Below are positions 8,835 through 16,182 of a DNA stretch of 64,000 nt, one piece after another. Numbering within the stretch: the first letter of the stretch is position 1; each line of letters opens with the position of its first letter. The notes below the pieces were generated by a model, which saw only the letters and a list, made by a program, of their open reading frames with translations, ran no database searches and had not been told where the DNA came from. Location: contig NZ_CP115159.1 of NCBI RefSeq assembly GCF_027594425.1, forward strand, positions 2,937,001-3,001,000, read 5' to 3'. The position numbers were made by a program, and so were the translations under genes. This DNA comes from Zunongwangia sp. HGR-M22 (GTDB taxonomy: Bacteria > Bacteroidota > Bacteroidia > Flavobacteriales > Flavobacteriaceae).

Positions 8835-9047
8835 TTAATCAGCTTTTTCTACTTCTTTTTCTAATTTTAGAACTTTACTTCCGTCCTCCTGTTCAATTAG
8901 TAGCGCTTTATTGCCCTGTTCTCCTTTTCGGGTAATTTCATTGCCATCAATTGTTTTTGTAACCTCTTCAGTATAAGTTTCAGTTACTTTACCTTCAGCA
9001 GTTCCATTTCCCCATTCCCATTTTACATTACTTCCTTTCTGAATCAT
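8835..9047 (-). CDS. DUF2945 / hypervirulence-associated TUDOR-domain protein
   Basis: Small 70-residue soluble protein. It begins IQKGSNVKWEWGNGTAEGKV and has alternating short beta strands with KALLIEQEDGSKVLKLE, the pattern of the HVA_TUDOR (DUF2945) family, an SH3/TUDOR-like barrel of unknown role. Its stop lies 2 nt before the Sua5-family ATG, so the two are co-transcribed. A terminator and about 120 nt separate it from uvrD. Confidence 0.8.
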   Translation of the reverse strand: MIQKGSNVKWEWGNGTAEGKVTETYTEEVTKTIDGNEITRKGEQGNKALLIEQEDGSKVLKLEKEVEKAD

Positions 9048-9066
9048 CTTTTTTCTTTTGAAGATA

Positions 9067-9092
9067 AAAAGAAAGCCGCAAATCGCGGCTTT
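9067..9092 (-). terminator. Terminator after uvrD
   Basis: 8-bp GC-rich stem (9072-9079 with 9085-9092); on the minus strand it is followed by CTTTTTATCTT. It separates uvrD from the TUDOR gene. Confidence 0.8.
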
Positions 9093-9165
9093 GAATAACA
9101 GAAGTTTAACTCGAAAACCTTGTAAGCGCTAGCAATTTATAATTCTCGAATGTTTAGAAAATCTT

Positions 9166-11490
9166 TTAAGAAAGCAATTTCAATTTAGCGAATCTTAGCA
9201 ATAGTTTTTTGATTCCGCCATTTTCAAAATTAATTTCAGCTTTTTTATCTTGGCCAACCCCTTCGATACCCAAAACTTTTCCTTTACCAAAACGCATATG
9301 TTCAACCTCATTTCCAACCTCCAGTTGAATAGCATTGGTAGCTTTAGCAGGTTCTGAGGCTGCAGGTCGTAATTTTCGTAATTTCCTAAGCTGCTCCTCA
9401 GTTGGCTTATGTGCCGGTGGTGGCGTCCCAGCTTTTGGTTTTGTTTGTCGAAGTTTGGACTTATCGACTTCATCTCCAAAAATATCTGTATCGATAAGTG
9501 GCTTATATTTATAATCATCCTGCGGAATCATATAATCCAAAAACTTATCATCAATCTCTTCAATAAATCTACTTGGCTCGGCATCTACAAGTTTTCCCCA
9601 ACGATATCTGCTTTGCGTATATGTCAAAAAAGCTTGTTTCTCAGCTCGAGTTACGGCAACATAAAACAATCTACGTTCTTCTTCGAGTTCAGATCGGGTA
9701 TTCATACTCATTCCAGAAGGGAATAAATCTTCTTCCATACCAACTATATAAACGTAAGGAAACTCAAGTCCTTTCGCAAGGTGAATGGTCATTAAAGCCA
9801 CGCGATCCTCATCTTCGGTATCCTTATCCAAATCGGTTGCTAAAGCGACATCTTCTAAAAATTCTGCTATAGATCCATTAGCATCAGCAAGTTCTTTTTG
9901 TTCTTCAACAAAATCTTTAATACCGTTTAATAATTCTTCGATATTCTCGATTCTGGCGATTCCTTCTGGTGTACCGTCTTTTTTTAATTCCTGCACCAAT
10001 CCTGTTTTCTTCGCTACGGTATCGGCAACAGTAAAAGCATCGGCATTCTGAGCCAAAATTGTAAAATGCTTAATCATATTTACAAAATTGTCCAGTTTTG
10101 TACGGGTACTTTTAGTAATCTTTATTTCAGGAAGATGATCCAGATTTTCTAAAACTTCGAAGATCGATTTTCCGTATTTGTTGGCAGCGATACTTAGCCT
10201 ATCCATCGTTGTTGCTCCAATACCGCGCGCAGGATAATTGATCACGCGCTTTAAAGCCTCTTCGTCTTTCGGATTTATTAATAATCGTAAATACGATAGC
10301 ACATCTTTAATTTCCTTACGCTGATAGAACGACAAACCTCCATAAATTCGATACGGAATATCTTTCTTCCGCAGCGCATCTTCCATCGCCCTACTCTGTG
10401 CGTTGGTTCGGTACAAAATTGCAAAATCACCATTAGCCATTTGATTTTGCATTTTATTTTCAAAAATCGAACTGGCTACAAATCGGCCTTCCTCACCATC
10501 GGTCAATAACCTGTTCACCACGATCTTTGGCCCATCGTCATTCGCCGTCCAAACTACTTTATCTAATTTGGTCTGGTTTTTATCGATTATCGAGTTCGCT
10601 GCATTTACAATATTTCCGGTAGAACGATAATTTTGTTCCAAGCGGTACATTTCTACGCCTTCGTAATCTTTTTGAAAGTTAAGAATGTTATTAATATTCG
10701 CTCCTCGGAAGGCATAAATACTTTGCGCATCGTCCCCCACCACACAGATATTCTGAAATTTATCAGACAATGCTTTTACGATCAAATACTGCGAGTGATT
10801 GGTATCCTGATACTCATCCACTAAAATATATCGAAATCGATTCTGATATTTCTGAAGCACTTCAGGAAAACGGTTTAAAAGCTCATTGGTTTTCAGCAAT
10901 AAATCATCAAAATCCATTGCACCGGCCTTAAAACAACGCTGCACATATTCCTGGTAAATTTCGCCCATTCTCGGCTTTTTGCTCATCGCATCAGCCTCAA
11001 TTAATTCAGGATTATTAAAATAAGCTTTTACAGTAATTAAGCTGTTTTTGTAAGACGAAATTCGGCTATAGACCTGCTTATATTTATACACATCTTTATC
11101 AAGCTGCATATCCTTTATGATCGCTCTAATTACGCTCTGTGAATCCTGCGTATCATAAATTGTAAAATTAGAAGGATAACCTAACTTATCGGCTTCAAAA
11201 CGTAGAATCTTGGCAAAAACCGAGTGGAATGTTCCCATCCACAGATTTTTAGCTTCACTTCTACCCACGATCTGGGCAATACGATGTTGCATTTCTCGCG
11301 CCGCTTTATTAGTAAAAGTTAAGGCAAGAATGTTAAAAGCATCGATTCCTTTACTCATCATGTATGCGATCCTATACGTAAGTACACGGGTTTTACCAGA
11401 ACCGGCTCCCGCAATTACAATCATAGGACCTTCAATCTGCAACGTTGGTGCCCTTTGGGCATCATTTAATTCGGCTAAATAAGCTTCCAA
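9166..11490 (-). CDS. uvrD: UvrD/PcrA-type 3'-5' DNA helicase
   Basis: Superfamily 1A helicase of 774 residues for nucleotide-excision and mismatch repair and for removing RecA or RNA polymerase from DNA. Seen: Q motif LNDAQRAP (8-15), Walker A GAGSGKT (28-34), Walker B VDEYQDTN near 223, QNYRSTG motif IV, VALMTIHLAKGLEFPYV (motif V) and VAVTRAEK (motif VI). The C-terminal about 50 residues (VGNEVEHMRFGKGKVLG) are the Tudor-like domain known to contact RNA polymerase in PcrA/UvrD. Flavobacterial orthologues have this length. Divergent from the M20 gene. Confidence 0.94.
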   Translation of the reverse strand: MEAYLAELNDAQRAPTLQIEGPMIVIAGAGSGKTRVLTYRIAYMMSKGIDAFNILALTFTNKAAREMQHRIAQIVGRSEAKNLWMGTFHSVFAKILRFEADKLGYPSNFTIYDTQDSQSVIRAIIKDMQLDKDVYKYKQVYSRISSYKNSLITVKAYFNNPELIEADAMSKKPRMGEIYQEYVQRCFKAGAMDFDDLLLKTNELLNRFPEVLQKYQNRFRYILVDEYQDTNHSQYLIVKALSDKFQNICVVGDDAQSIYAFRGANINNILNFQKDYEGVEMYRLEQNYRSTGNIVNAANSIIDKNQTKLDKVVWTANDDGPKIVVNRLLTDGEEGRFVASSIFENKMQNQMANGDFAILYRTNAQSRAMEDALRKKDIPYRIYGGLSFYQRKEIKDVLSYLRLLINPKDEEALKRVINYPARGIGATTMDRLSIAANKYGKSIFEVLENLDHLPEIKITKSTRTKLDNFVNMIKHFTILAQNADAFTVADTVAKKTGLVQELKKDGTPEGIARIENIEELLNGIKDFVEEQKELADANGSIAEFLEDVALATDLDKDTEDEDRVALMTIHLAKGLEFPYVYIVGMEEDLFPSGMSMNTRSELEEERRLFYVAVTRAEKQAFLTYTQSRYRWGKLVDAEPSRFIEEIDDKFLDYMIPQDDYKYKPLIDTDIFGDEVDKSKLRQTKPKAGTPPPAHKPTEEQLRKLRKLRPAASEPAKATNAIQLEVGNEVEHMRFGKGKVLGIEGVGQDKKAEINFENGGIKKLLLRFAKLKLLS

Positions 11491-11661
11491 TTTCCTTCAA
11501 ATTTTAAAAGCGTGAATTTAACCAAAATGAATCAATTTCTAAACTCCGCTCGTTAATACTTTTAAACAGCGATTCGCTAGGCTTTAATTGTTTATATTTT
11601 TTAGTATTTTTAAAGGAAGTGTTTTTCGAATAAAAATAACAATCCCTTTTAACGAATTTCA

Positions 11662-12948
11662 ATGAAGAAAATTTACTATCTATCCCTCTCTTTACTTTCT
11701 GCTTTTAGCTACGGGCAAAAAATGGATGCCGATCTTGAAAAGGACATCGCTGCCGTAGAAGAAAAAGTGATCGAATGGCGAAGAGATTTCCATGAGCACC
11801 CAGAACTCTCGAATCGCGAATTTGAAACTGCTGAAAAAATCGCCAAGCATTTAAAAAATTTAGGTTTTGAAGTTGAGACTGAAATCGCAAAAACCGGAGT
11901 TGTAGCTTTATTAAAAGGAGACCATCCAGGAAAAGTTGTAGCTCTGCGAGCCGATATCGATGCGTTGCCGGTAACCGAAAGAAATGATTTGCCTTTTAAA
12001 TCTAAAGTAACCACCGAATTTCTTGGTGCGCAAACCGGAGTAATGCATGCCTGCGGTCACGATACGCATACTGCAATATTAATGGGTGCTGCTGAAGTTT
12101 TATCACAGCACAAAGATAAAATTCATGGAACGATAAAATTTATTTTTCAACCAGCTGAAGAAGGCCCACCACCAGGTGAAGAAGGCGGTGCAAAACTAAT
12201 GATCAAAGAAGGAGTCCTAAAAAGTCCAGATGTTGATGCGATCTTTGGTTTACATATTAATTCTGAAACTCCTGTTGGCACCATTCGTTACAAACCGGAA
12301 GGTACAATGGCCGCGGTAGAACGTTTTGTAATCAAAGTAAAAGGAAAACAAACACATGGTTCACAACCTTGGAGTGGCACAGATCCTATTCTTATTTCAG
12401 CTAAAATCATCGATGGTTTACAAACGATTATTAGCCGTGATGCTAAATTGATCGATGCTGCAGCGGTAATTACCGTTGGAAAAATAACCAGTGGCGTACG
12501 TTTTAATATTATTCCAGAAAGTGCTGAAATGATTGGAACTGTTAGAACTTTAGAACCGAAAATGCGAGAAAAGATTTTAAGCCGAATGAAAGAAATGGTG
12601 CCAAAACTTGCGGAAGCCTACGGTGGTGAAGCCACTATCGAAATCCAAAATAACACTGCGGTGACTTATAATGATGTTACATTAACTAATCAAATGCTGC
12701 CAAGCTTACAAAAAGTGGCCGGCGAAGATCATGTAGAACTGGTTAAAGCGACGACCGGAGGTGAAGATTTCTCTTATTTTCAGGAAGAAGTTCCGGGCTT
12801 ATACTTCTTTTTAGGTGGACAACCTTTGGATAGCGAAGAACCAGCACCGCATCACACACCCGACTTTTTTATTGATGAAAGCGGATTATTACTGGGGGTT
12901 AAAGCAATGACACAATTGGCTCTGGACTATCTTGATCCTCCGCAATAA
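11662..12948 (+). CDS. Exported M20-family amidohydrolase/peptidase
   Basis: Metallo-aminoacylase/carboxypeptidase of the M20D (IAA-amino acid hydrolase, HipO/AmaA) type, 428 residues with a signal peptide (cleavage about residue 18, before QKMD). Metal-binding motifs: MHACGHDTHTAI, EEGGAKLMIKEG, FGLHIN and TTGGEDFSYF near the C-terminus; the dimerisation domain lies between. It probably cleaves N-acyl amino acids or peptides in the periplasm. A perfect terminator hairpin follows at 13032, so the next gene is separately expressed. Confidence 0.9.
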   Translation: MKKIYYLSLSLLSAFSYGQKMDADLEKDIAAVEEKVIEWRRDFHEHPELSNREFETAEKIAKHLKNLGFEVETEIAKTGVVALLKGDHPGKVVALRADIDALPVTERNDLPFKSKVTTEFLGAQTGVMHACGHDTHTAILMGAAEVLSQHKDKIHGTIKFIFQPAEEGPPPGEEGGAKLMIKEGVLKSPDVDAIFGLHINSETPVGTIRYKPEGTMAAVERFVIKVKGKQTHGSQPWSGTDPILISAKIIDGLQTIISRDAKLIDAAAVITVGKITSGVRFNIIPESAEMIGTVRTLEPKMREKILSRMKEMVPKLAEAYGGEATIEIQNNTAVTYNDVTLTNQMLPSLQKVAGEDHVELVKATTGGEDFSYFQEEVPGLYFFLGGQPLDSEEPAPHHTPDFFIDESGLLLGVKAMTQLALDYLDPPQ

Positions 12949-12962
12949 AATAGGTGGAAAAT

Positions 12963-12992
12963 CTTGTCATGCTGAATTTGATTCAGCTTCTC
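12963..12992. repeat. REP-like dispersed element (GCTGAAT hairpin)
   Basis: CTTGTCATGCTGAATTTGAT and the next bases contain a 7-bp inverted repeat (12971-12977 with 12981-12987). I recall this TGTCATGCTGAA(N)TTCAGC pattern as a frequent intergenic repeat in flavobacteria. It lies just after the M20 stop. Confidence 0.5.
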
Positions 12993-13031
12993 GCTTTAAA
13001 TAGTTTTAATGAGGAATTTATGGATTCAATC

Positions 13032-13090
13032 AAAGGTACTTTTTCGTTAACTTTGACGTTTAACTTAGAAAAAGTACCTTTCGTTTTTTT
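13032..13090 (+). terminator. Intrinsic terminator after the M20 gene
   Basis: Perfect 14-bp stem (13032-13045 with 13068-13081), an inner GTTAA/TTAAC pair, then CGTTTTTTT. It ends 14 nt before the ATG at 13104 and would sit inside the coding region if the upstream start at 12954 were used. Confidence 0.85.
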
Positions 13091-13103
13091 AGAACAAACC
13101 AGC

Positions 13104-13625
13104 ATGAACGATTTAGATTTATTGCAATTACTTTATAACATTTTACCGGCTATCATCGTGGCCGCGGTAGCTTTTTATTTTTTTAAGACCTTTTCTGAAA
13201 ACGAGAATCGTAGACGTAGATTTTTATTGCATCAAGAAAATCAAAAAACAGGACTTCCTCTTAAACTTCAGGCCTACGAACGAATGGTCTTATTTCTTGA
13301 AAGGATTTCTCCCGGAAATCTATTAGTAAGGATAAAGCCAAATACTTCAGATAAAATTCAGTACTCAAATACTTTGATTAGTGCGATCGACCAGGAATTT
13401 GAGCACAATTTAGCGCAGCAGATCTATGTTTCTAACGAATGTTGGAATTACATAAAAACAGCTAAAAATGCTACAATTTCACTGATAAGACAAACCGCTG
13501 CAGATAATAACGTTGAAAATGCCGCAATGCTTCAAGAAAAAGTACTAACAGTTTTAATGGATGAAGATGCTCCTACCGTTGCTGCGCTTACTTTCGTTAA
13601 AAATGAAGTAAAGGAGTTTGTTTAG
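13104..13625 (+). CDS. Conserved hypothetical membrane-anchored protein
   Basis: 173-residue protein with one N-terminal membrane helix (about residues 10-26, LPAIIVAAVAFYFF) followed by the basic stretch NENRRRRF and a long cytoplasmic helical domain (LKLQAYERMVLFLERISP, near 47-64). This layout is typical of a flavobacterial membrane protein of unknown function. The reading frame extends 50 codons upstream to 12954, but that part is a translated REP-like repeat plus terminator hairpin, so I place the start at ATG 13104. No function can be assigned. Confidence 0.72.
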   Translation: MNDLDLLQLLYNILPAIIVAAVAFYFFKTFSENENRRRRFLLHQENQKTGLPLKLQAYERMVLFLERISPGNLLVRIKPNTSDKIQYSNTLISAIDQEFEHNLAQQIYVSNECWNYIKTAKNATISLIRQTAADNNVENAAMLQEKVLTVLMDEDAPTVAALTFVKNEVKEFV

Positions 13626-13778
13626 CTTAGCTAAGCTTCAGCCTTCAGTTTAAATTAATTCCGAAAATTTATAATCTGAATTTTTAGTTCTTAAATGTTT
13701 TTGGATTATCGCTTAAAGATTTTATCTGGACGTGTTTAGATGAAAATACATCTTTTAGAAATATATTGAAATTATCGA

Positions 13779-14021
13779 ATGGCAGCTATGAATATACTAA
13801 TTGGTCTAGTTTTAATTTTGAGTCTATTCCTATGGTTTTGGGCGATATGGGATTTATCTAAATCCAGATTCAAGAAAACTTTTCTTAAATTTGTGTGGTT
13901 ATTGATAGTTTTATTCTTCCCAGTTTTTGGATCGATCTTTTATTTTCAGTTAAAGAGAGAATTCACAATAAAACAAAGACACTTTAAACCAGATTTTTCT
14001 CAGGCAAAAAGAACTTTTTAA
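13779..14021 (+). CDS. PLDc_N-domain small membrane protein
   Basis: 80-residue protein with two transmembrane helices (about 5-24 and 38-56). LFLWFWAIWDLSKSRF and VWLLIVLFFPVFGSIFYF match the PLDc_N (phospholipase D nuclease N-terminal) membrane domain, which also occurs alone as a small protein. No phospholipase domain follows, so enzymatic activity is not expected. The start could also be the second ATG (13788). Confidence 0.7.
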   Translation: MAAMNILIGLVLILSLFLWFWAIWDLSKSRFKKTFLKFVWLLIVLFFPVFGSIFYFQLKREFTIKQRHFKPDFSQAKRTF

Positions 14022-14050
14022 AGTTATATTTTCTAAAATTAAATAGAATT

Positions 14051-14185
14051 ATGAAAAAAGGTGAAGCAACTCAGAAACCAAAAGAAAAAACAAATATTTT
14101 AGTCCTAGGATTAAGTTTTATAGTTTTTTATACTATTTTCTCTTACTGGGATTACTTGAAAAGTTTAATTGCGAGCTTGTTTTAG
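14051..14185 (+). CDS. Small single-pass membrane protein (44 aa)
   Basis: Begins MKKGEATQKPKEKTN, a charged cytoplasmic head, then a hydrophobic helix ILVLGLSFIVFYTIF and a short tail ending LIASLF, stop TAG. It starts 29 nt after the PLDc_N gene on the same strand and is probably co-transcribed with it. Start, hydrophobic pattern and position look like a real small protein, but I recognise no family. Confidence 0.5.
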   Translation: MKKGEATQKPKEKTNILVLGLSFIVFYTIFSYWDYLKSLIASLF

Positions 14186-14206
14186 TTACTTTATTCTTCA
14201 GTTAGC

Positions 14207-14253
14207 CTCAGACTCCGTGACATTTCGAGAGAGGTGCGAGTCGAGAAATCTAA
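14207..14253. repeat. REP-like dispersed element (TCGAGAAAT type)
   Basis: The region around GACATTTCGAGAGAGGTGCG and AGTCGAGAAATC is an imperfect palindrome. Read on the minus strand it resembles the flavobacterial repeat ATTTCTCGACT..CGCTCGAAATG. The remaining spacer 14254-14368 is T/A-rich, with no gene seen. Confidence 0.45.
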
Positions 14254-14368
14254 TCTTTAAATCGATTCATTTCCAAATTATCAAATTTCCTAATCAGCAC
14301 ATCACCAAATCATCTATTTTCTAAAAGCGCAGCAGTCTCAATTCTCTTTTCTAAAATCTAATTTTCTT

Positions 14369-15277
14369 TTAAACCTCAGGTTTAATCTTTTTATCTTCTG
14401 CTACTTTTTTTTGGGCGTAATCATAGCCTTGCTTCCACCATTCGGTCATTAGTTTTTTGTTGAAAACAAGCGAGTTTTCGGTAAGTTTTGTCGGAGTATA
14501 GAAAATATTCAACTTCACGTTTTTATTCAGCGCAGCAAGTTTTCCTTCGATCACATCGTGATACTCTACCTGATCTAGCACAAAGCTATATAAATTCATC
14601 ATTAAACTGAATGGATTCTTGCCCAAAACCTTATTATACTCCATATTCTCTGCTTCTAAGATAATAGCATCAACTTCAGTAGCACCTCGTTTTATCGCTT
14701 CCCGAATAGGAACCACACAGCCTAAACCACCATCGGCATATTCGTAACCATTTTTTTTGGCCAAGCTCATAAACGGAATATAATTACAGGAAATCCAGAT
14801 CCAGTCGCAAAAATCATCGTAAGAGAAATCGTGAATAGACTTATATTCTACTCGGTTTTTAGACAAATTGGATACTGTGACAATTACATCTCCTACCTGA
14901 TTCTTTAAATTTTTGAAATTCTCTTCAGAAAAATTCCTGCGGATATGCTTTAAGAGATTCTTACTTTCTCCAAAAGTTCGCTTTTTCTTTAAAAATTGCC
15001 AAAACATATTAAAGTAGTTGATCGTCACATATTCCCGACCTTCTTTCTTCTTAACGATAAACGGATTTAAACTGAAAATTTTACGCTGATTTACATTCGT
15101 GTAGAGGTCGTAAACTTTTTGAATATTTCCTGCCGCCAGATGCGGAATCAATAGACTACCGGTAGAAGTTCCCAAAAAAAGATCATATTTTTTCTTTTCG
15201 GCTTCCATTAAATATTGGGCTACGCCGCCTGCAAATGCTCCTTTACTACCGCCGCCCGAGATGACCAATGCTCGCAT
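14369..15277 (-). CDS. Patatin-like phospholipase (downstream copy of tandem pair)
   Basis: Cytoplasmic lipid acyl hydrolase of 302 residues with the Ser-Asp dyad of patatins: oxyanion motif GGGSKG (8-13), nucleophile S38 in GTSTGS, and D182 in YADGGLG. No signal peptide. Its ATG overlaps the stop codon of the upstream paralogue by one base (TAATG), so translation is coupled. The two proteins align over their whole length with an almost identical first 21 residues. Substrate unknown: phospholipid, lysophospholipid or acyl ester. Confidence 0.88.
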   Translation of the reverse strand: MRALVISGGGSKGAFAGGVAQYLMEAEKKKYDLFLGTSTGSLLIPHLAAGNIQKVYDLYTNVNQRKIFSLNPFIVKKKEGREYVTINYFNMFWQFLKKKRTFGESKNLLKHIRRNFSEENFKNLKNQVGDVIVTVSNLSKNRVEYKSIHDFSYDDFCDWIWISCNYIPFMSLAKKNGYEYADGGLGCVVPIREAIKRGATEVDAIILEAENMEYNKVLGKNPFSLMMNLYSFVLDQVEYHDVIEGKLAALNKNVKLNIFYTPTKLTENSLVFNKKLMTEWWKQGYDYAQKKVAEDKKIKPEV

Positions 15278-16179
15278 TAGGGTTCGATTTGGTTTATTTC
15301 TTCACTCTTCATTTTAGCATAGTTGAAACCACTTTCCCACCAACGCTTCATTTTTTCCTGTTCAAAAATAAGGGAATTCGTAGTCAATACAGTTGGTGTA
15401 TAGTAAAAATTAATAATTACATCTTTGTTAGCGGCAGCAAATTTACCAATTTTAATATTTTGATTTTCAACCCTATCGGTTACAAAATTAAATAGGTTTG
15501 TAATTAAACCGAAAACATTTTTTGAAGGCATCCGGTTAAAATGGCTAACTTCAGTTTTCAAGATAATGGCATCAATTTCTGTAGCACCACGTTTTACCGC
15601 CTCTTCGATAGGCACCATCGATCCAAAACCACCATCGGCATATTCACATCCATTTTTCTGAACTAAACTCATAAACGGTGTATAGTTACAGGAAATCCAA
15701 ATCCATTCTATAAAATCTTGATACTCGAAATCTTTTATCGATTTATATTCCACTTCATTAAGTGATAAATTAGAAACGGTTACCAGAATATCTTTTTCTG
15801 AATGTTTTAATTGCTGAAATTCTTCTTCAGAAAAGGTATTTAAAATAAGTTTTTTCAGGTTTTTGCTTTCTCCAAATGTTTTTCGGCCTCTGGCTAAATT
15901 CCGTAGCACATTGAAGTGATTGATACTAATTTGATCATACCCATTTTTATGCTTAATTAAGAAAGGACGAAGATTAAAAATACTCGACTCGTTAACCGAG
16001 GTGTAAACCTGTTTAATCTTTTCAACTTTTTTCAATGCCAGGTGTGATATCAACAAACTACCGGTAGAAGTGCCCAGATACATATCGTAATCTTTGCCCA
16101 TTTTTTCTATTAAATGCTGCGCAACACCACCCGCAAAAGCACCTTTACTACCACCACCTGAAATCACTAATGCCTTCAT
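15277..16179 (-). CDS. Patatin-like phospholipase (upstream copy of tandem pair)
   Basis: 300-residue paralogue of the next gene, with the same catalytic layout: GGGSKG at 8-13, S38 in GTSTGS and the aspartate in EYADGGFG. Divergence is largest in the middle (residues 60-110) and the C-terminal 50 residues, where substrate selectivity could differ. It lies 3 nt after the M1 aminopeptidase stop, so the three genes form one minus-strand operon. Retention of both active sites suggests two working enzymes and not a decaying duplicate. Confidence 0.88.
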   Translation of the reverse strand: MKALVISGGGSKGAFAGGVAQHLIEKMGKDYDMYLGTSTGSLLISHLALKKVEKIKQVYTSVNESSIFNLRPFLIKHKNGYDQISINHFNVLRNLARGRKTFGESKNLKKLILNTFSEEEFQQLKHSEKDILVTVSNLSLNEVEYKSIKDFEYQDFIEWIWISCNYTPFMSLVQKNGCEYADGGFGSMVPIEEAVKRGATEIDAIILKTEVSHFNRMPSKNVFGLITNLFNFVTDRVENQNIKIGKFAAANKDVIINFYYTPTVLTTNSLIFEQEKMKRWWESGFNYAKMKSEEINQIEP

Positions 16180-16182
16180 TAT

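Noticed and set aside
9409-9872. Overlapping open frames antisense to uvrD
   Set aside because: Shadow frames of a well-conserved helicase gene, without start signals or homology.
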